This document shows, in pieces, positions 56,159 to 64,000 of a stretch of DNA of 64,000 nucleotides. The stretch's first letter is position 1. The number at the start of each line of letters is the position of its first letter. The DNA comes from Rheinheimera riviphila (lineage in GTDB: Bacteria; Pseudomonadota; Gammaproteobacteria; Enterobacterales; Alteromonadaceae), in the NCBI RefSeq assembly GCF_004005945.1, contig NZ_SACS01000004.1, positions 62,001 through 126,000 of the forward strand, given 5' to 3'. Position numbers and translations under genes: made by a program. Under the pieces are notes generated by a model, which saw only the letters and a program-made list of their open reading frames with translations, was not told the origin of the DNA and did no database searches.

Positions 56159-56743
56159 TTACTTGGCAAAGTTTGCCGCAGCAAAGTTCCAGTTTACCAG
56201 CGCCCAGAAGGCGTTCAGGTACGTTGGACGGGCATTACGGAAATCGATGTAATAAGCGTGTTCCCACAGATCCACAGTCAGGACTGGTGTCACTGAACTG
56301 TCGGTCAACGGTGTACCGGCGTTGCTGGTGTTGACGATGTCTAAAGTACCATCGGCTTTTTTCACTAACCAGGTCCAGCTTGAACCGAAGTTGTTGACTG
56401 CTTTGTCGTTAAAAGCGGTCTGGAACGCCGCGAAAGAACCCCACTTGGCGTTGATAGCTTCTGCTAAAGCACCCGTTGGTTCGCCACCGGCATTGGGTGC
56501 CAGGCAGTGCCAGTAAAAAGTGTGGTTCCAGATTTGCGCGGCATTGTTGAATACCGGGCCTTCTGATGCTTTGATAATATCTTCCAGCGATTTGCCAGCG
56601 TGCGCAGTGCCTTCAATCAAAGAATTCAGTTTCACGACGTAAGCGTTGTGGTGCTTGCCATGGTGGTAGTCCAGAGTTTCTGGGGAGATATGTGGTAATA
56701 ACGCATCTTTTGCGAACGGTAATGCTGGTAATTCAAAGGCCAT
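56159..56743 (-). CDS. sodB: Superoxide dismutase [Fe]
   Basis: Cytoplasmic superoxide dismutase of 194 residues. Metal ligands are His27 (TLDYHHGKHHNAYV), the His in AQIWNHTFYW, and the Asp and His in VDLWEHAYYIDF. NHTFYW and the length fit the iron-type enzyme. An upstream in-frame start at 56833 would add 30 unsupported residues; the ATG at 56743 follows GGAG. It is divergent from grxD across a 227-base region with an IscR-like site. Confidence 0.97.
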   Translation of the reverse strand: MAFELPALPFAKDALLPHISPETLDYHHGKHHNAYVVKLNSLIEGTAHAGKSLEDIIKASEGPVFNNAAQIWNHTFYWHCLAPNAGGEPTGALAEAINAKWGSFAAFQTAFNDKAVNNFGSSWTWLVKKADGTLDIVNTSNAGTPLTDSSVTPVLTVDLWEHAYYIDFRNARPTYLNAFWALVNWNFAAANFAK

Positions 56744-56794
56744 TTCTAATTCTCCACTGACGTTGTTTATGGTGTCTGCATCGCGTAGCCTACA

Positions 56795-56819
56795 AAACCT
56801 GACTAAAATACTCAAGTTA
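56795..56819. promoter_or_regulatory. Candidate IscR type-1 site between sodB and grxD
   Basis: The core GACT-AAAAT-ACTC fits GACT-RWWWY-AGTC with one mismatch, and the flanks add to about 21 of 25 matches to the known IscR type-1 consensus. A second reading is a dyad TACTCAAG (56809-56816) / CCTGAGTA (56822-56829). Both neighbours concern iron, so IscR control is reasonable but untested. Confidence 0.4.
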
Positions 56820-56970
56820 TACCTGAGTACCAAACCGGCTTTAACGCCCGTGATGTTGGTTTTATGCTAGGTTTTATTTTTGGGGCAGATCTTGAAAACT
56901 CAAGTGGCTGACCTCAAATCCTCTGGTAAAATGATTTAACTTTTTTTGTGCTGTAAGGCAGAGGCTCACC

Positions 56971-57321
56971 ATGGAAACGATCGACAAAATTAAACAACAA
57001 CTGACAGATAACCCAATTATTCTGTTTATGAAAGGTTCACCAAAATTTCCAAGCTGTGGTTTTTCAGCGCAGGCTTCACAAGCGCTGATCGCTTGTGGTG
57101 AACAATTCGCTTATGTCGACATTCTGCAAAACCCGGATATTCGTGCTGAACTGCCAAAATACGCCAACTGGCCAACCTTTCCACAATTGTGGGTAGAAGG
57201 TGAATTGGTCGGTGGTTGTGACATTATGCTGGAAATGTTTCAACGTGGTGAATTGCAGCCGCTGATTAAAGAAACTGCTGCGAAATTCAAAAAACCTGAA
57301 GATACGCAGCCTGCTGAATAA
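56971..57321 (+). CDS. grxD: Monothiol glutaredoxin Grx4
   Basis: Iron-sulfur cluster carrier, usually paired with BolA proteins. The 116 residues contain the monothiol active site CGFS (Cys29) in GSPKFPSCGFSAQASQAL, then NWPTFPQLWVEGELVGGCDI for glutathione and cluster binding. The length is like E. coli GrxD (115). A clear terminator follows. Confidence 0.97.
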   Translation: METIDKIKQQLTDNPIILFMKGSPKFPSCGFSAQASQALIACGEQFAYVDILQNPDIRAELPKYANWPTFPQLWVEGELVGGCDIMLEMFQRGELQPLIKETAAKFKKPEDTQPAE

Positions 57322-57346
57322 ATCACGCAGTGGTACGCAACAAATG

Positions 57347-57372
57347 AAAAAAGCAGCCAAGGCTGCTTTTTT
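57347..57372. terminator. Bidirectional terminator between grxD and rnt
   Basis: GCAGCC (57353-57358) and GGCTGC (57361-57366), flanked by A and T runs that extend the stem to about 12 bp. It serves both convergent genes. Confidence 0.88.
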
Positions 57373-57426
57373 GCTATTTAAATCATGTATTTGATCTTCA
57401 TAAAGCGAGTAAACCGACAGTGCTGA

Positions 57427-58098
57427 TCATTCCGCAGCGATGTCTTCCGGCTCATCATTGACGGTGCCAAGGAAGGGCGGAGGCCAGCCGCCTAAATTTT
57501 GCCAGCGATTGACGATATGGCAAAACAGTTCTGCAGTGCGTTCGGTATCATATAAGGCGCTGTGGGCTTCTTTGTTGTCAAAAGCAATACCAGCCGCCTG
57601 ACAAGCTTTTGCCAGCACGGTTTGACCTAACGCCAGCGCTGCCAACGTGGTGGTATCAAAAGATACAAAAGCATGAAAAGGCGAACGTTTAATGCTGTTA
57701 CGCTCAACGGCAGCGTTTAAAAAACCTTGGTCAAAAGCCGAATTGTGCGCCACCATCACCGCGCGTTGACAGCCGGCATCTTTTTGCGCTTTTCGCACTG
57801 CTTTAAAAATCTCGGTCAGTGCTTCGCGTTCAGACACGGCACCCCGCAGTGGATTAAATGGGTCAATGCCGTTAAAAGCTAATGAGCTAGGATTTAATAT
57901 TGCGCCTTCAAAGGGCTCAACATGGAAGTGCAGGGTTTGGGCGATCTGCAGTTGACCTGAATCATCCATCGTCAGCAAGGTAGCGGCAATTTCTAATAAG
58001 GCGTCGGTTTGAGCGTTAAATCCGGCAGTTTCGACGTCGATGACGACGGGATAATAACCACGGAACCGTTGAGAAAGTAATGTTGACGCTTGAGTCAT
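57427..58098 (-). CDS. rnt: Ribonuclease T
   Basis: DEDDh 3'-to-5' exonuclease that trims tRNA and other stable RNA ends. The 223-residue protein has Exo[23 protein letters not shown], the [17 protein letters not shown] motif and Exo[17 protein letters not shown]. Conserved basic residues after RGY match substrate-binding patches. The ATG at 58098 follows an AGG; 13 more in-frame upstream codons are unsupported. It is divergent from motY, a neighbour pair also known in Vibrio. Confidence 0.96.
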   Translation of the reverse strand: MTQASTLLSQRFRGYYPVVIDVETAGFNAQTDALLEIAATLLTMDDSGQLQIAQTLHFHVEPFEGAILNPSSLAFNGIDPFNPLRGAVSEREALTEIFKAVRKAQKDAGCQRAVMVAHNSAFDQGFLNAAVERNSIKRSPFHAFVSFDTTTLAALALGQTVLAKACQAAGIAFDNKEAHSALYDTERTAELFCHIVNRWQNLGGWPPPFLGTVNDEPEDIAAE

Positions 58099-58297
58099 GG
58101 GTAAACCTGCAGGCCAGTCGGGCGGGCAGTATGCCAAAAAAAAACAGTTTCGTCTTGTCGCGGCACAGCCTTTGCAAGAAAAAATAATCAGAGTCTGCAG
58201 CCGACATTTATGTCAAGTTCCCGACCGATAAGTCCTAAAGACTGCCAGAATAGTTAGATAGCGTCAGCACTCCCCTGGTTGCGACGCAGGAGGCCCA

Positions 58298-59173
58298 ATG
58301 AAATTTAAGCAAACTCTGTTATTGGGTTTAGTGCTGGTGGCAACAGCCAGCCAGGCGCGCATGAATATCCGGCAATATGCTGCCACGATCGAACAGGCGA
58401 ATTGGGCCGTGACCAATGCCAGCGCCTTAAAATGTGAACTCAGTCACAACATTCCAAATTTTGGCGAAGCGCGATTTAGTAGCCTCGCCAACAAAGAACT
58501 GAATCTGTTATTTGAATTAAAAATGACGCGGTTACCAGACGATTATGGCCTGGCCAAAGTGATGTCGGTACCGCCGCAGTGGCGTGCTGGTGAAATTGCC
58601 AAACCCATTGCAGACTTGGCCATCCTGAAACAATTTGACGGTGGATTACCAAAAAAAGAAGCCTGGACTTTGTTAACCGAGCTGGAACAAGGATTTAGTC
58701 CAACCTTTTATTTTTCCGACTGGCACAGCCCCTTTGATCAGGTGGCGGCGGCCATCAATCCACTGCGTTTTTCCGAGCCATTCCAGAAATTTAATCAATG
58801 TATGACGGGGTTGTTGCGGTTTACCTTTGAAGATATTGCGATGACGGTGCTGAACTATCAATCCAACAGCGACGAGTTAACCCGCGAGTCGCAAGCCAGA
58901 TTGGATCAAATTGCTGAATATCTGAAACACGATAAAGCGCTGGCTGGAGTAACGATTGATACGTTTACCGACAGCTATGGCGGGCGTTGGATTAACGAAG
59001 AGTTGTCACGCAAGCGTGCTGCAACTTTAAAAGCGTTTTTTGTCAGCGCCGGGGTGGATGAAAAACTGGTCAAAACCGAAGGCTTCGGCGAAAAACGCCA
59101 CGTCGCGCCGAATGAAACCAGCCGTGGTCGTGGCACCAACCGCCGCGCTGTGGTGCAACTGGCGAAGTTGTAA
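58298..59173 (+). CDS. motY: Flagellar motor T-ring protein MotY
   Basis: Periplasmic stator-associated protein of sodium-driven polar flagella, forming the T ring with MotX. The 291-residue precursor has a signal peptide (about 1-20, ending SQA). The N-terminal domain is typical of Vibrio MotY (ANWAVTNASALKCELSHNIPNFG, PPQWRAGE). An OmpA-like peptidoglycan-binding domain (about 165-290) has TFTDSYGG, ELSRKRAATLKAFF and GRGTNRRAVVQL. A strong RBS (AGGAGG) precedes it. No other motor gene is in the window. Confidence 0.9.
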   Translation: MKFKQTLLLGLVLVATASQARMNIRQYAATIEQANWAVTNASALKCELSHNIPNFGEARFSSLANKELNLLFELKMTRLPDDYGLAKVMSVPPQWRAGEIAKPIADLAILKQFDGGLPKKEAWTLLTELEQGFSPTFYFSDWHSPFDQVAAAINPLRFSEPFQKFNQCMTGLLRFTFEDIAMTVLNYQSNSDELTRESQARLDQIAEYLKHDKALAGVTIDTFTDSYGGRWINEELSRKRAATLKAFFVSAGVDEKLVKTEGFGEKRHVAPNETSRGRGTNRRAVVQLAKL

Positions 59174-59187
59174 ATCGCCTTGGCGCG

Positions 59188-61080
59188 TTATGATTGCTCG
59201 AATCGTCGAGGTGACACCAAGGCTGCTAATTCCACCGGTAGCGGTGTTGGTTCACCACAAAGCTCAGCGGCGAGCTGTTCGGCAAGTATAGGCGCGAACA
59301 ATAAACCGCGGGCACCAAGTCCGCCAAATACCACGGCTTTATTGGCAAGGGAGCCAGCCAGCGGTAAATGATCGGGGATGGTTGCCCGCACGCCGGCTTT
59401 GGCGGATATGACTTCGGCATCGTTAAACCAGGCCGGTTGCTGCAAAACCTTATTCACCAGCGCCAAATTAGCTGCGTTATCTTCTTCCAGTTCAATCGCT
59501 TGCTGACGACTACGGTCAAAAGTCGCACCCACACAATGTTCGGCTTGTCCGCTAAAGGCTACTGCCGCAGGTGTGATATAGCCTTGATGACAGATAACCG
59601 TTTGTAGTCCCGCCATACCTTCGCTGTGCAGATGACTGACTTGTCCGCGCACCAGATTCACCGGCAGCTTTGAGGCCATCGGTAGTGTTGCGAGTGCCGC
59701 ACCGGTTGCCAGGCAAAGCTGCTTGCTTTGATGTAAACCTTGGCTGGTCTTGAGTTGCCACAAGCCGCTGCTCTGTTCAAAGGCTGCATCGTGCAGTTCA
59801 CAATCAAAACTCACCGTAAAACCAGCTTGTTGCAGTAAGTACGTTAATGCCGACTGACAAAACAGCTGCGGTGCAATCCAGCCGCCTTGCGGAAAAAACA
59901 ATCCTGGAAATGGCAGCGTCACGCCTGCAACTTCGCTGGCTTGCTGTTGGGTCAAAGGTTGCAGCAACGTTTCGGTAAAGACCGGTTGCTGGCTGATTTT
60001 CTGCTGCCGTAAGGCAAGTTGATCGGTGCAGGCTAAGGTCAACACACCACAGAAATCATGTGGAAATTCAAAGTTTTGCTTATGTAGGCGTTGGTAAAAA
60101 CGACGTGCAAAACCAAAAGCATGGGCATGCAATGCCGACACCGCACTAAAAGTACTTTGTAATTGCGGGTATAAGGCGCCCTGGCGGTTGTGCGAAGCGC
60201 CGTTGGCGATCTCTTTATCTTTACAAATCAAATGCACTTTTTGACCGCGGTTGACCAGCGCCAATGCCAGGCAAATTGAAGCCAGGCCACCACCGGCGAT
60301 GAAAATATCTGCGGCTGTTCCCGTGGCTGGCACGGCTGCAGCTGCTGACGCTGGCGCGGCGAAAGTCCCGACACTCATTTCGCGCTTGCGACCATAACCT
60401 TTGATTTTTTTGACCTGAAAACCAACTTCACTCAAACCACGGCGCACCAAACCGGCACTGGTAAAAGTGGCTACAGTACAGCCTGGTTTACTCAAGCGCG
60501 CCATTTGGCTGAACAATTCCGGTTGCCACATTTGTGGGTTTTTACTGGGCGCAAAGCCATCGAGGAACCAGGCATCTGCCTGATTGCGCAACGACAATTG
60601 CGGCATTGAGTCATGCACATCACCCAACCACAAGTCGAGGATCACTTTGCCGTCGTTAAGCTGTAATCGATGGCAACCCGGCAGCGCGGACGGGTATTGC
60701 GCCAATAGTTCTGCTGCCAGTGGCGCCAGGGTTGGCCATTGTGTTAACGCCAAAGTTAAATCGGCATGGGTAATTGGATATTTTTCAAAGCTGCTGAAAT
60801 ACAAACGCTGGCAGCGCATGGCGGGAGAGGCGGCCAAAGCTTGTCGAAAATTGTGCCAGGCCAGTAAAAAATTTAGACCGGTGCCAAAACCGGTTTCAAT
60901 AATATGGAAAAATTCGGCAGGATGTTGCAACCAGCGTTCGGGCAAGCCATTTTGCCGTAAAAACACATATTGGGTTTCTTCCAGGCCACTTTCATTGGAA
61001 AAATAGACATCACCAAACAAGTCGGAAACCGGCGTGCCTTGGTCGTTGTAGTGAATTTGCGCGGATTGAATGGCTTGCAT
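59188..61080 (-). CDS. mnmC: Bifunctional tRNA modification enzyme MnmC
   Basis: Completes mnm5s2U34 in tRNA. The C-terminal FAD oxidoreductase removes the carboxymethyl group, and the N-terminal methyltransferase adds a methyl group. The 630 residues start IHYNDQGTPVSDLFGDVYFSNESGLEETQYVFL. The methyltransferase region has ETGFGTGLNFLLAW and AWFLDGFAPSKNPQMW. The FAD motif IFIAGGGLASICLALALVNRG is near residue 260, and GGLGARGLLFAPILAEQLAAEL near the end. The ATG at 61080 is preferred by alignment; its RBS is weak. Confidence 0.95.
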   Translation of the reverse strand: MQAIQSAQIHYNDQGTPVSDLFGDVYFSNESGLEETQYVFLRQNGLPERWLQHPAEFFHIIETGFGTGLNFLLAWHNFRQALAASPAMRCQRLYFSSFEKYPITHADLTLALTQWPTLAPLAAELLAQYPSALPGCHRLQLNDGKVILDLWLGDVHDSMPQLSLRNQADAWFLDGFAPSKNPQMWQPELFSQMARLSKPGCTVATFTSAGLVRRGLSEVGFQVKKIKGYGRKREMSVGTFAAPASAAAAVPATGTAADIFIAGGGLASICLALALVNRGQKVHLICKDKEIANGASHNRQGALYPQLQSTFSAVSALHAHAFGFARRFYQRLHKQNFEFPHDFCGVLTLACTDQLALRQQKISQQPVFTETLLQPLTQQQASEVAGVTLPFPGLFFPQGGWIAPQLFCQSALTYLLQQAGFTVSFDCELHDAAFEQSSGLWQLKTSQGLHQSKQLCLATGAALATLPMASKLPVNLVRGQVSHLHSEGMAGLQTVICHQGYITPAAVAFSGQAEHCVGATFDRSRQQAIELEEDNAANLALVNKVLQQPAWFNDAEVISAKAGVRATIPDHLPLAGSLANKAVVFGGLGARGLLFAPILAEQLAAELCGEPTPLPVELAALVSPRRFEQS

Positions 61081-61142
61081 GAAATGGCTCTGGCGAAAAA
61101 AAATCGGCACAGTTTAACCTGATTGTCATTTGGATAGATAAT

Positions 61143-61160
61143 AGTGTACAACTGTGCGCT
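61143..61160. promoter_or_regulatory. Candidate FabR operator upstream of fabB
   Basis: AGTGTACAACTGTGCGCT is an imperfect dyad (AGTGTACA / TGTGCGCT). It resembles the known FabR pattern of an AGCG-ACA half site facing TGT-CGCT. It lies 87 bases before the fabB start; FabR represses fabB in E. coli. Confidence 0.45.
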
Positions 61161-61246
61161 GAAATTGGACCAGTTGCTACGGAAAAGTCCGTACAATGGC
61201 TTTCATTAACATATAGCATCGTAGTTTGCAGATCTCAGGAGTCAGA

Positions 61247-62464
61247 ATGAAAAGAGCAGTAATCACCGGATTGGGCATTGTATCCAGCATCGGTAACAAT
61301 CAGGCTGAAGTGTTAGCCTCGTTAAAAGCTGGCCGCTCAGGTATTACCTATTCACAGGAGTTTGCTGATCTGGGATTGCGTTCGCAAGTCTGGGGCAATA
61401 TCAAATTAGACCCGAGCGAACTGATTGATCGCAAAGCCTTTCGTTTTATGGCCGATGCCGCAGCCTTTTCTTACATCGCGATGCAACAAGCGATTGAAGA
61501 TGCCGGTTTAACCACCGAACAAGTGTCGCATCCGCGCACCGGTCTGGTCGTTGGCTCTGGTGGTGCATCTTCCAAAGTACAGGTGGAAGCGGCCGATATT
61601 CTGCGCGAAAAAGGCGTAAAGCGCGTTGGCCCTTATGCCGTACCAAAAACCATGGCCAGTACTTGTTCCGCTTGTCTGGCAACGCCGTTCCAGATTAAAG
61701 GCGTCAACTATTCCATTAGTTCGGCCTGTGCTACCAGTGCCCATTGTATTGGCCACGCCGTAGAGCTGATTCAGCTTGGCAAACAGGACATTATTTTCGC
61801 CGGTGGTGGTGAAGAAGTGCACTGGACCTTAGCGATGGAATTTGATGCGATGGGCGCGTTATCGACCAAATACAACGAAACGCCGGAACTGGCTTCCCGC
61901 ACTTATGACGCCAACCGTGATGGTTTTGTCATTTCCGGTGGTGGCGGTATTCTGGTGATTGAAGAGCTGGAACATGCTTTGGCCCGTGGCGCAAAAATCT
62001 ACGGCGAAGTGGTTGGTTATGGTGCTACTTCAGACGGTTACGACATGGTGGCACCCAGTGGAGAAGGCGCAGTGCGTTGTATGCAAATGGCAATGCAGGG
62101 CGTAGGCGCGACCATTGATTACGTGAACACCCACGGTACCAGTACCCCGGTTGGCGATGTGAAAGAACTTGGCGCTATTCAACAAGTGTTTGCCGGTAAA
62201 TCACCAGCGATCAGCGCGACCAAAGCGATGACCGGTCATGCCTTAGGCGCTGCCGGTGTGCACGAAGCGATTTATTCATTGCTGATGATGGAGCACGGTT
62301 TTATCGCGCCATCGATTAATATCGGTGAACTGGACGCAGCTGCTGAAGGTTTGAATATCATCACAAAGCCAACAGAAGCTAAGCTGGAAACTGTAATGTC
62401 AAACAGCTTTGGTTTTGGCGGCACCAATGCCACTTTAGTGATGCAAAAGTATAAAAAAGCATAA
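61247..62464 (+). CDS. fabB: 3-oxoacyl-[ACP] synthase I (beta-ketoacyl-ACP synthase FabB)
   Basis: Condensing enzyme needed for unsaturated fatty-acid elongation. The 405 residues begin [16 protein letters not shown]. The thiolase-fold active site shows the catalytic Cys in [14 protein letters not shown], the first His in [11 protein letters not shown] and the second in [13 protein letters not shown], with the Gly-rich [15 protein letters not shown] end. AGGAG is seven bases before the ATG. A FabR-like operator lies upstream. Confidence 0.97.
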   Translation: MKRAVITGLGIVSSIGNNQAEVLASLKAGRSGITYSQEFADLGLRSQVWGNIKLDPSELIDRKAFRFMADAAAFSYIAMQQAIEDAGLTTEQVSHPRTGLVVGSGGASSKVQVEAADILREKGVKRVGPYAVPKTMASTCSACLATPFQIKGVNYSISSACATSAHCIGHAVELIQLGKQDIIFAGGGEEVHWTLAMEFDAMGALSTKYNETPELASRTYDANRDGFVISGGGGILVIEELEHALARGAKIYGEVVGYGATSDGYDMVAPSGEGAVRCMQMAMQGVGATIDYVNTHGTSTPVGDVKELGAIQQVFAGKSPAISATKAMTGHALGAAGVHEAIYSLLMMEHGFIAPSINIGELDAAAEGLNIITKPTEAKLETVMSNSFGFGGTNATLVMQKYKKA

Positions 62465-62524
62465 TAAAAAAGTATAAAAAGTATTGCGGTTAATTTTAAC
62501 CGATACGAGTTGCACTTTAACAAT

Positions 62525-62549
62525 GCCACCAAGCGGTGGCTTTGTTATT
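62525..62549 (+). terminator. Weak terminator after fabB
   Basis: GCCACC (62525-62530) and GGTGGC (62535-62540) form a six-pair stem with loop AAGC, followed only by TTTGTTATTT. Termination may be partial, leaving pdxB some read-through. Confidence 0.55.
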
Positions 62550-62594
62550 TCTGGCAGTCTAGAATGCGGTCACTTTTGGCGAACAGGGCCTGAA

Positions 62595-63719
62595 ATGAAA
62601 ATTTACGCTGATGAAAATATGCCGTACGTGCAACAGTTTTTCGCTGATTTGGGCACTGTGCAGTTGGTCGATGGCCGGCAGCTCACTGCAGCACAGGTTG
62701 CCGATGCTGATGTGTTGCTGGTGCGCTCAGTCACCCAGGTAAACGCCAAATTATTGTCGCAAAACAATTGCTTAAAATTTGTTGGAACTGCAACTATTGG
62801 TGTTGATCATATTGATCAGGCTTATTTAACCAGTCGTGAAATCAGCTTTAGCAGCGCACCAGGTTGCAACGCCCAGTCAGTGGTGGAGTATGTGCTCAGC
62901 AGCTTGTTTTTACTGGCCGAGCAACAGCAAAAACCATTACAGCAATGGACGGTGGGTGTGATTGGCGTGGGTCAGATTGGCTCGCGGTTGGTCAAAACAT
63001 TGCAGGCGCTTGAAGTGAAAGTGTTGCAATCTGATCCGCTACGCGCTGCCAATGAGCCTGATTTTCCACATCTGGATGTTGCCGATTTACTGACGCAAGT
63101 CGACGCCGTTAGTTTCCATGTGCCTTTGGTCAAATCAGGCGATTACCCAACATTAAAACTGATCAATCAGCAAAATCTGCAGCAGCTGCCTGCCCATGTC
63201 GCCATTATCAACGCCTCGCGCGGTGAAGTGACCTGCAATCAGGCGCTCTTGAACGAAGCAAAAAACGGCATCAAACGACCTTTGGTGCTGGATGTCTGGG
63301 ACAACGAGCCGAATGTACTGCTGGAGCTGGTTCCTTATACCCGGATCGCCACGGCGCATATCGCCGGTCATAGCATTGAAGGTAAAGCGCGCGGAACGGA
63401 AATGTTGTATCAGGCGCTGTGTAAAACACTGAAAATGGAGCCAAAACATCAGTTGCATGATTTTTGCCCGGTTCCAGTGATGGAAAAGCTGCAAATTTCT
63501 GCAAATTTTAGACTTTCAGATGTCCAAAATGTCTGCCGTATGTTATATGATGTTCGCCGTGATGACGCTTTATTCAGATTTCATCTGCAAGGTCATGGCT
63601 TTGACTGGCTCAGAAAACATTATCCGCCACGGCGGGAATTTAGTTCGTTGCAAGTGCAGCTGGATAATCCAGCTGTCGCAATACCAGAATTTTTAAATAA
63701 CTTAGGTTTTAGGTTTTAG
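62595..63719 (+). CDS. pdxB: Erythronate-4-phosphate dehydrogenase
   Basis: NAD-dependent dehydrogenase of the DXP-dependent pyridoxal phosphate pathway. The 374 residues match E. coli PdxB (378) from MKIYADENMPYV through LLVRSVTQVN, the Rossmann motif GVIGVGQIGSRLV, INASRGEVTCN and HIAGHSIEGKARGTEM. A dimerisation domain forms the C-terminus. The start at 62595 removes 37 unsupported in-frame codons. The last codons (LGFRF) and stop are encoded by a heptamer repeat. Confidence 0.96.
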   Translation: MKIYADENMPYVQQFFADLGTVQLVDGRQLTAAQVADADVLLVRSVTQVNAKLLSQNNCLKFVGTATIGVDHIDQAYLTSREISFSSAPGCNAQSVVEYVLSSLFLLAEQQQKPLQQWTVGVIGVGQIGSRLVKTLQALEVKVLQSDPLRAANEPDFPHLDVADLLTQVDAVSFHVPLVKSGDYPTLKLINQQNLQQLPAHVAIINASRGEVTCNQALLNEAKNGIKRPLVLDVWDNEPNVLLELVPYTRIATAHIAGHSIEGKARGTEMLYQALCKTLKMEPKHQLHDFCPVPVMEKLQISANFRLSDVQNVCRMLYDVRRDDALFRFHLQGHGFDWLRKHYPPRREFSSLQVQLDNPAVAIPEFLNNLGFRF

Positions 63720-63726
63720 GTTTTAG
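63702..63726 (+). repeat. Heptamer tandem repeat across the pdxB stop
   Basis: TTAGGTT is repeated three times (63702, 63709, 63716), followed by a partial TTAG. It encodes the last residues of PdxB and its TAG stop, so a change in copy number would shift frame and alter the C-terminus. Confidence 0.85.
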
Positions 63727-63751
63727 CAGCCAGCATTAGGGGAAACAAACT

Positions 63752-64000
63752 ATGGCGCAGCAATTCGACGTCGCAATTTTAGGTGCAACTGGTTTAGTCG
63801 GTCAGCATCTGATTGAAATTCTTGAACAACGTGATTTTCCGGTAAAACGGTTAATCCCTTTAGCAAGTAGTCGTTCTGCTGGCGGGTTTGTCACCTTTAA
63901 GGGAAAAAAAGTCGAAGTGCTGGATGCCGATAAGTTTGATTGGTCCGAAGCGCAAATTGGTTTGTTTTCCGCCGGTGGCAGTATTTCTGCTATTTATGCA
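63752..64000 (+). CDS. Aspartate-semialdehyde dehydrogenase family protein (3' truncated)
   Basis: The first 83 codons are visible: FDVAILGATGLVGQHLIEIL forms the NADP-binding Rossmann start, then FPVKRLIPLASSRSAG, and FDWSEAQIGLFSAGGSISA. The FSAGG segment fits active Asd enzymes better than the E. coli Usg paralogue, but the catalytic cysteine lies beyond the window. E. coli also has an Asd-like gene (usg) after pdxB. AGGGGAA lies nine bases before the ATG. Confidence 0.88.
   Translation, partial: MAQQFDVAILGATGLVGQHLIEILEQRDFPVKRLIPLASSRSAGGFVTFKGKKVEVLDADKFDWSEAQIGLFSAGGSISAIYA

Noticed and set aside
63702-63726. Telomere-like TTAGG repeat
   Set aside because: Only three and a half copies within a bacterial coding sequence; the resemblance is chance.

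Overview
The window is a chromosomal segment of a gammaproteobacterium. Gene order and protein sequences resemble Alteromonadales and relatives, most likely Rheinheimera or Alishewanella. This is inferred from family resemblance and synteny, not from a database search. Supporting traits are the rpsB-tsf-pyrH-frr-uppS-cdsA-dxr-rseP-bamA-skp-lpxD-fabZ-lpxA-lpxB-rnhB-dnaE-accA-tilS block, MotY (sodium-type polar flagellar motor), the YeaG-YeaH-SpoVR set, a large TonB-dependent receptor and tryptophan 2,3-dioxygenase. Gene density is high. I found no tRNA, rRNA, CRISPR array, phage or insertion sequence.

Region 1 (1-20878, + strand) is the conserved core of translation factors, undecaprenyl and phospholipid precursors, isoprenoid synthesis, site-2 protease, outer-membrane assembly, lipid A, replication and fatty-acid initiation. 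Junctions are often overlapping (cdsA/dxr, dxr/rseP, skp/lpxD, lpxB/rnhB). Intrinsic terminators or attenuators cut the block after tsf, frr, lpxA and accA.

Region 2 (20875-31287) is mixed. It holds a diguanylate cyclase, a patatin lipase, a DUF3014 protein, an acyltransferase, the SRP 4.5S RNA gene, YbaM-like and ComFB-like small proteins, kynA, and a minus-strand overlapping group dinG-TSUP permease-priC-histone-deacetylase-like protein.

Region 3 (31288-37626) is the accessory part and the most interesting. It has a strongly expressed-looking TonB-dependent receptor, a DksA/TraR zinc-finger protein, and a compact hvfABC-type operon. The operon's secreted precursor carries six EGKCG motifs, followed by a DUF692 (MNIO) enzyme and its DUF2063 partner. 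It should make a post-translationally modified, copper-binding peptide (RiPP metallophore). An unlisted 39-codon membrane-peptide ORF follows.

Region 4 (37690-47394) is apt-dnaX-ybaB-recR-htpG-adk-hemH, the same order as in Escherichia coli. dnaX carries a complete programmed -1 frameshift signal and htpG a textbook sigma-32 promoter. Region 5 (47401-50855) has an Hsp20 chaperone with a ROSE-type RNA thermometer candidate, an exported thiol peroxidase, and a two-gene signalling unit (REC-CheC plus PAS-GGDEF). Region 6 (50957-64000) has a MITE-like palindrome, spoVR-yeaH-yeaG, sodB/grxD, rnt/motY, mnmC/fabB, pdxB and the start of an asd/usg-type gene.
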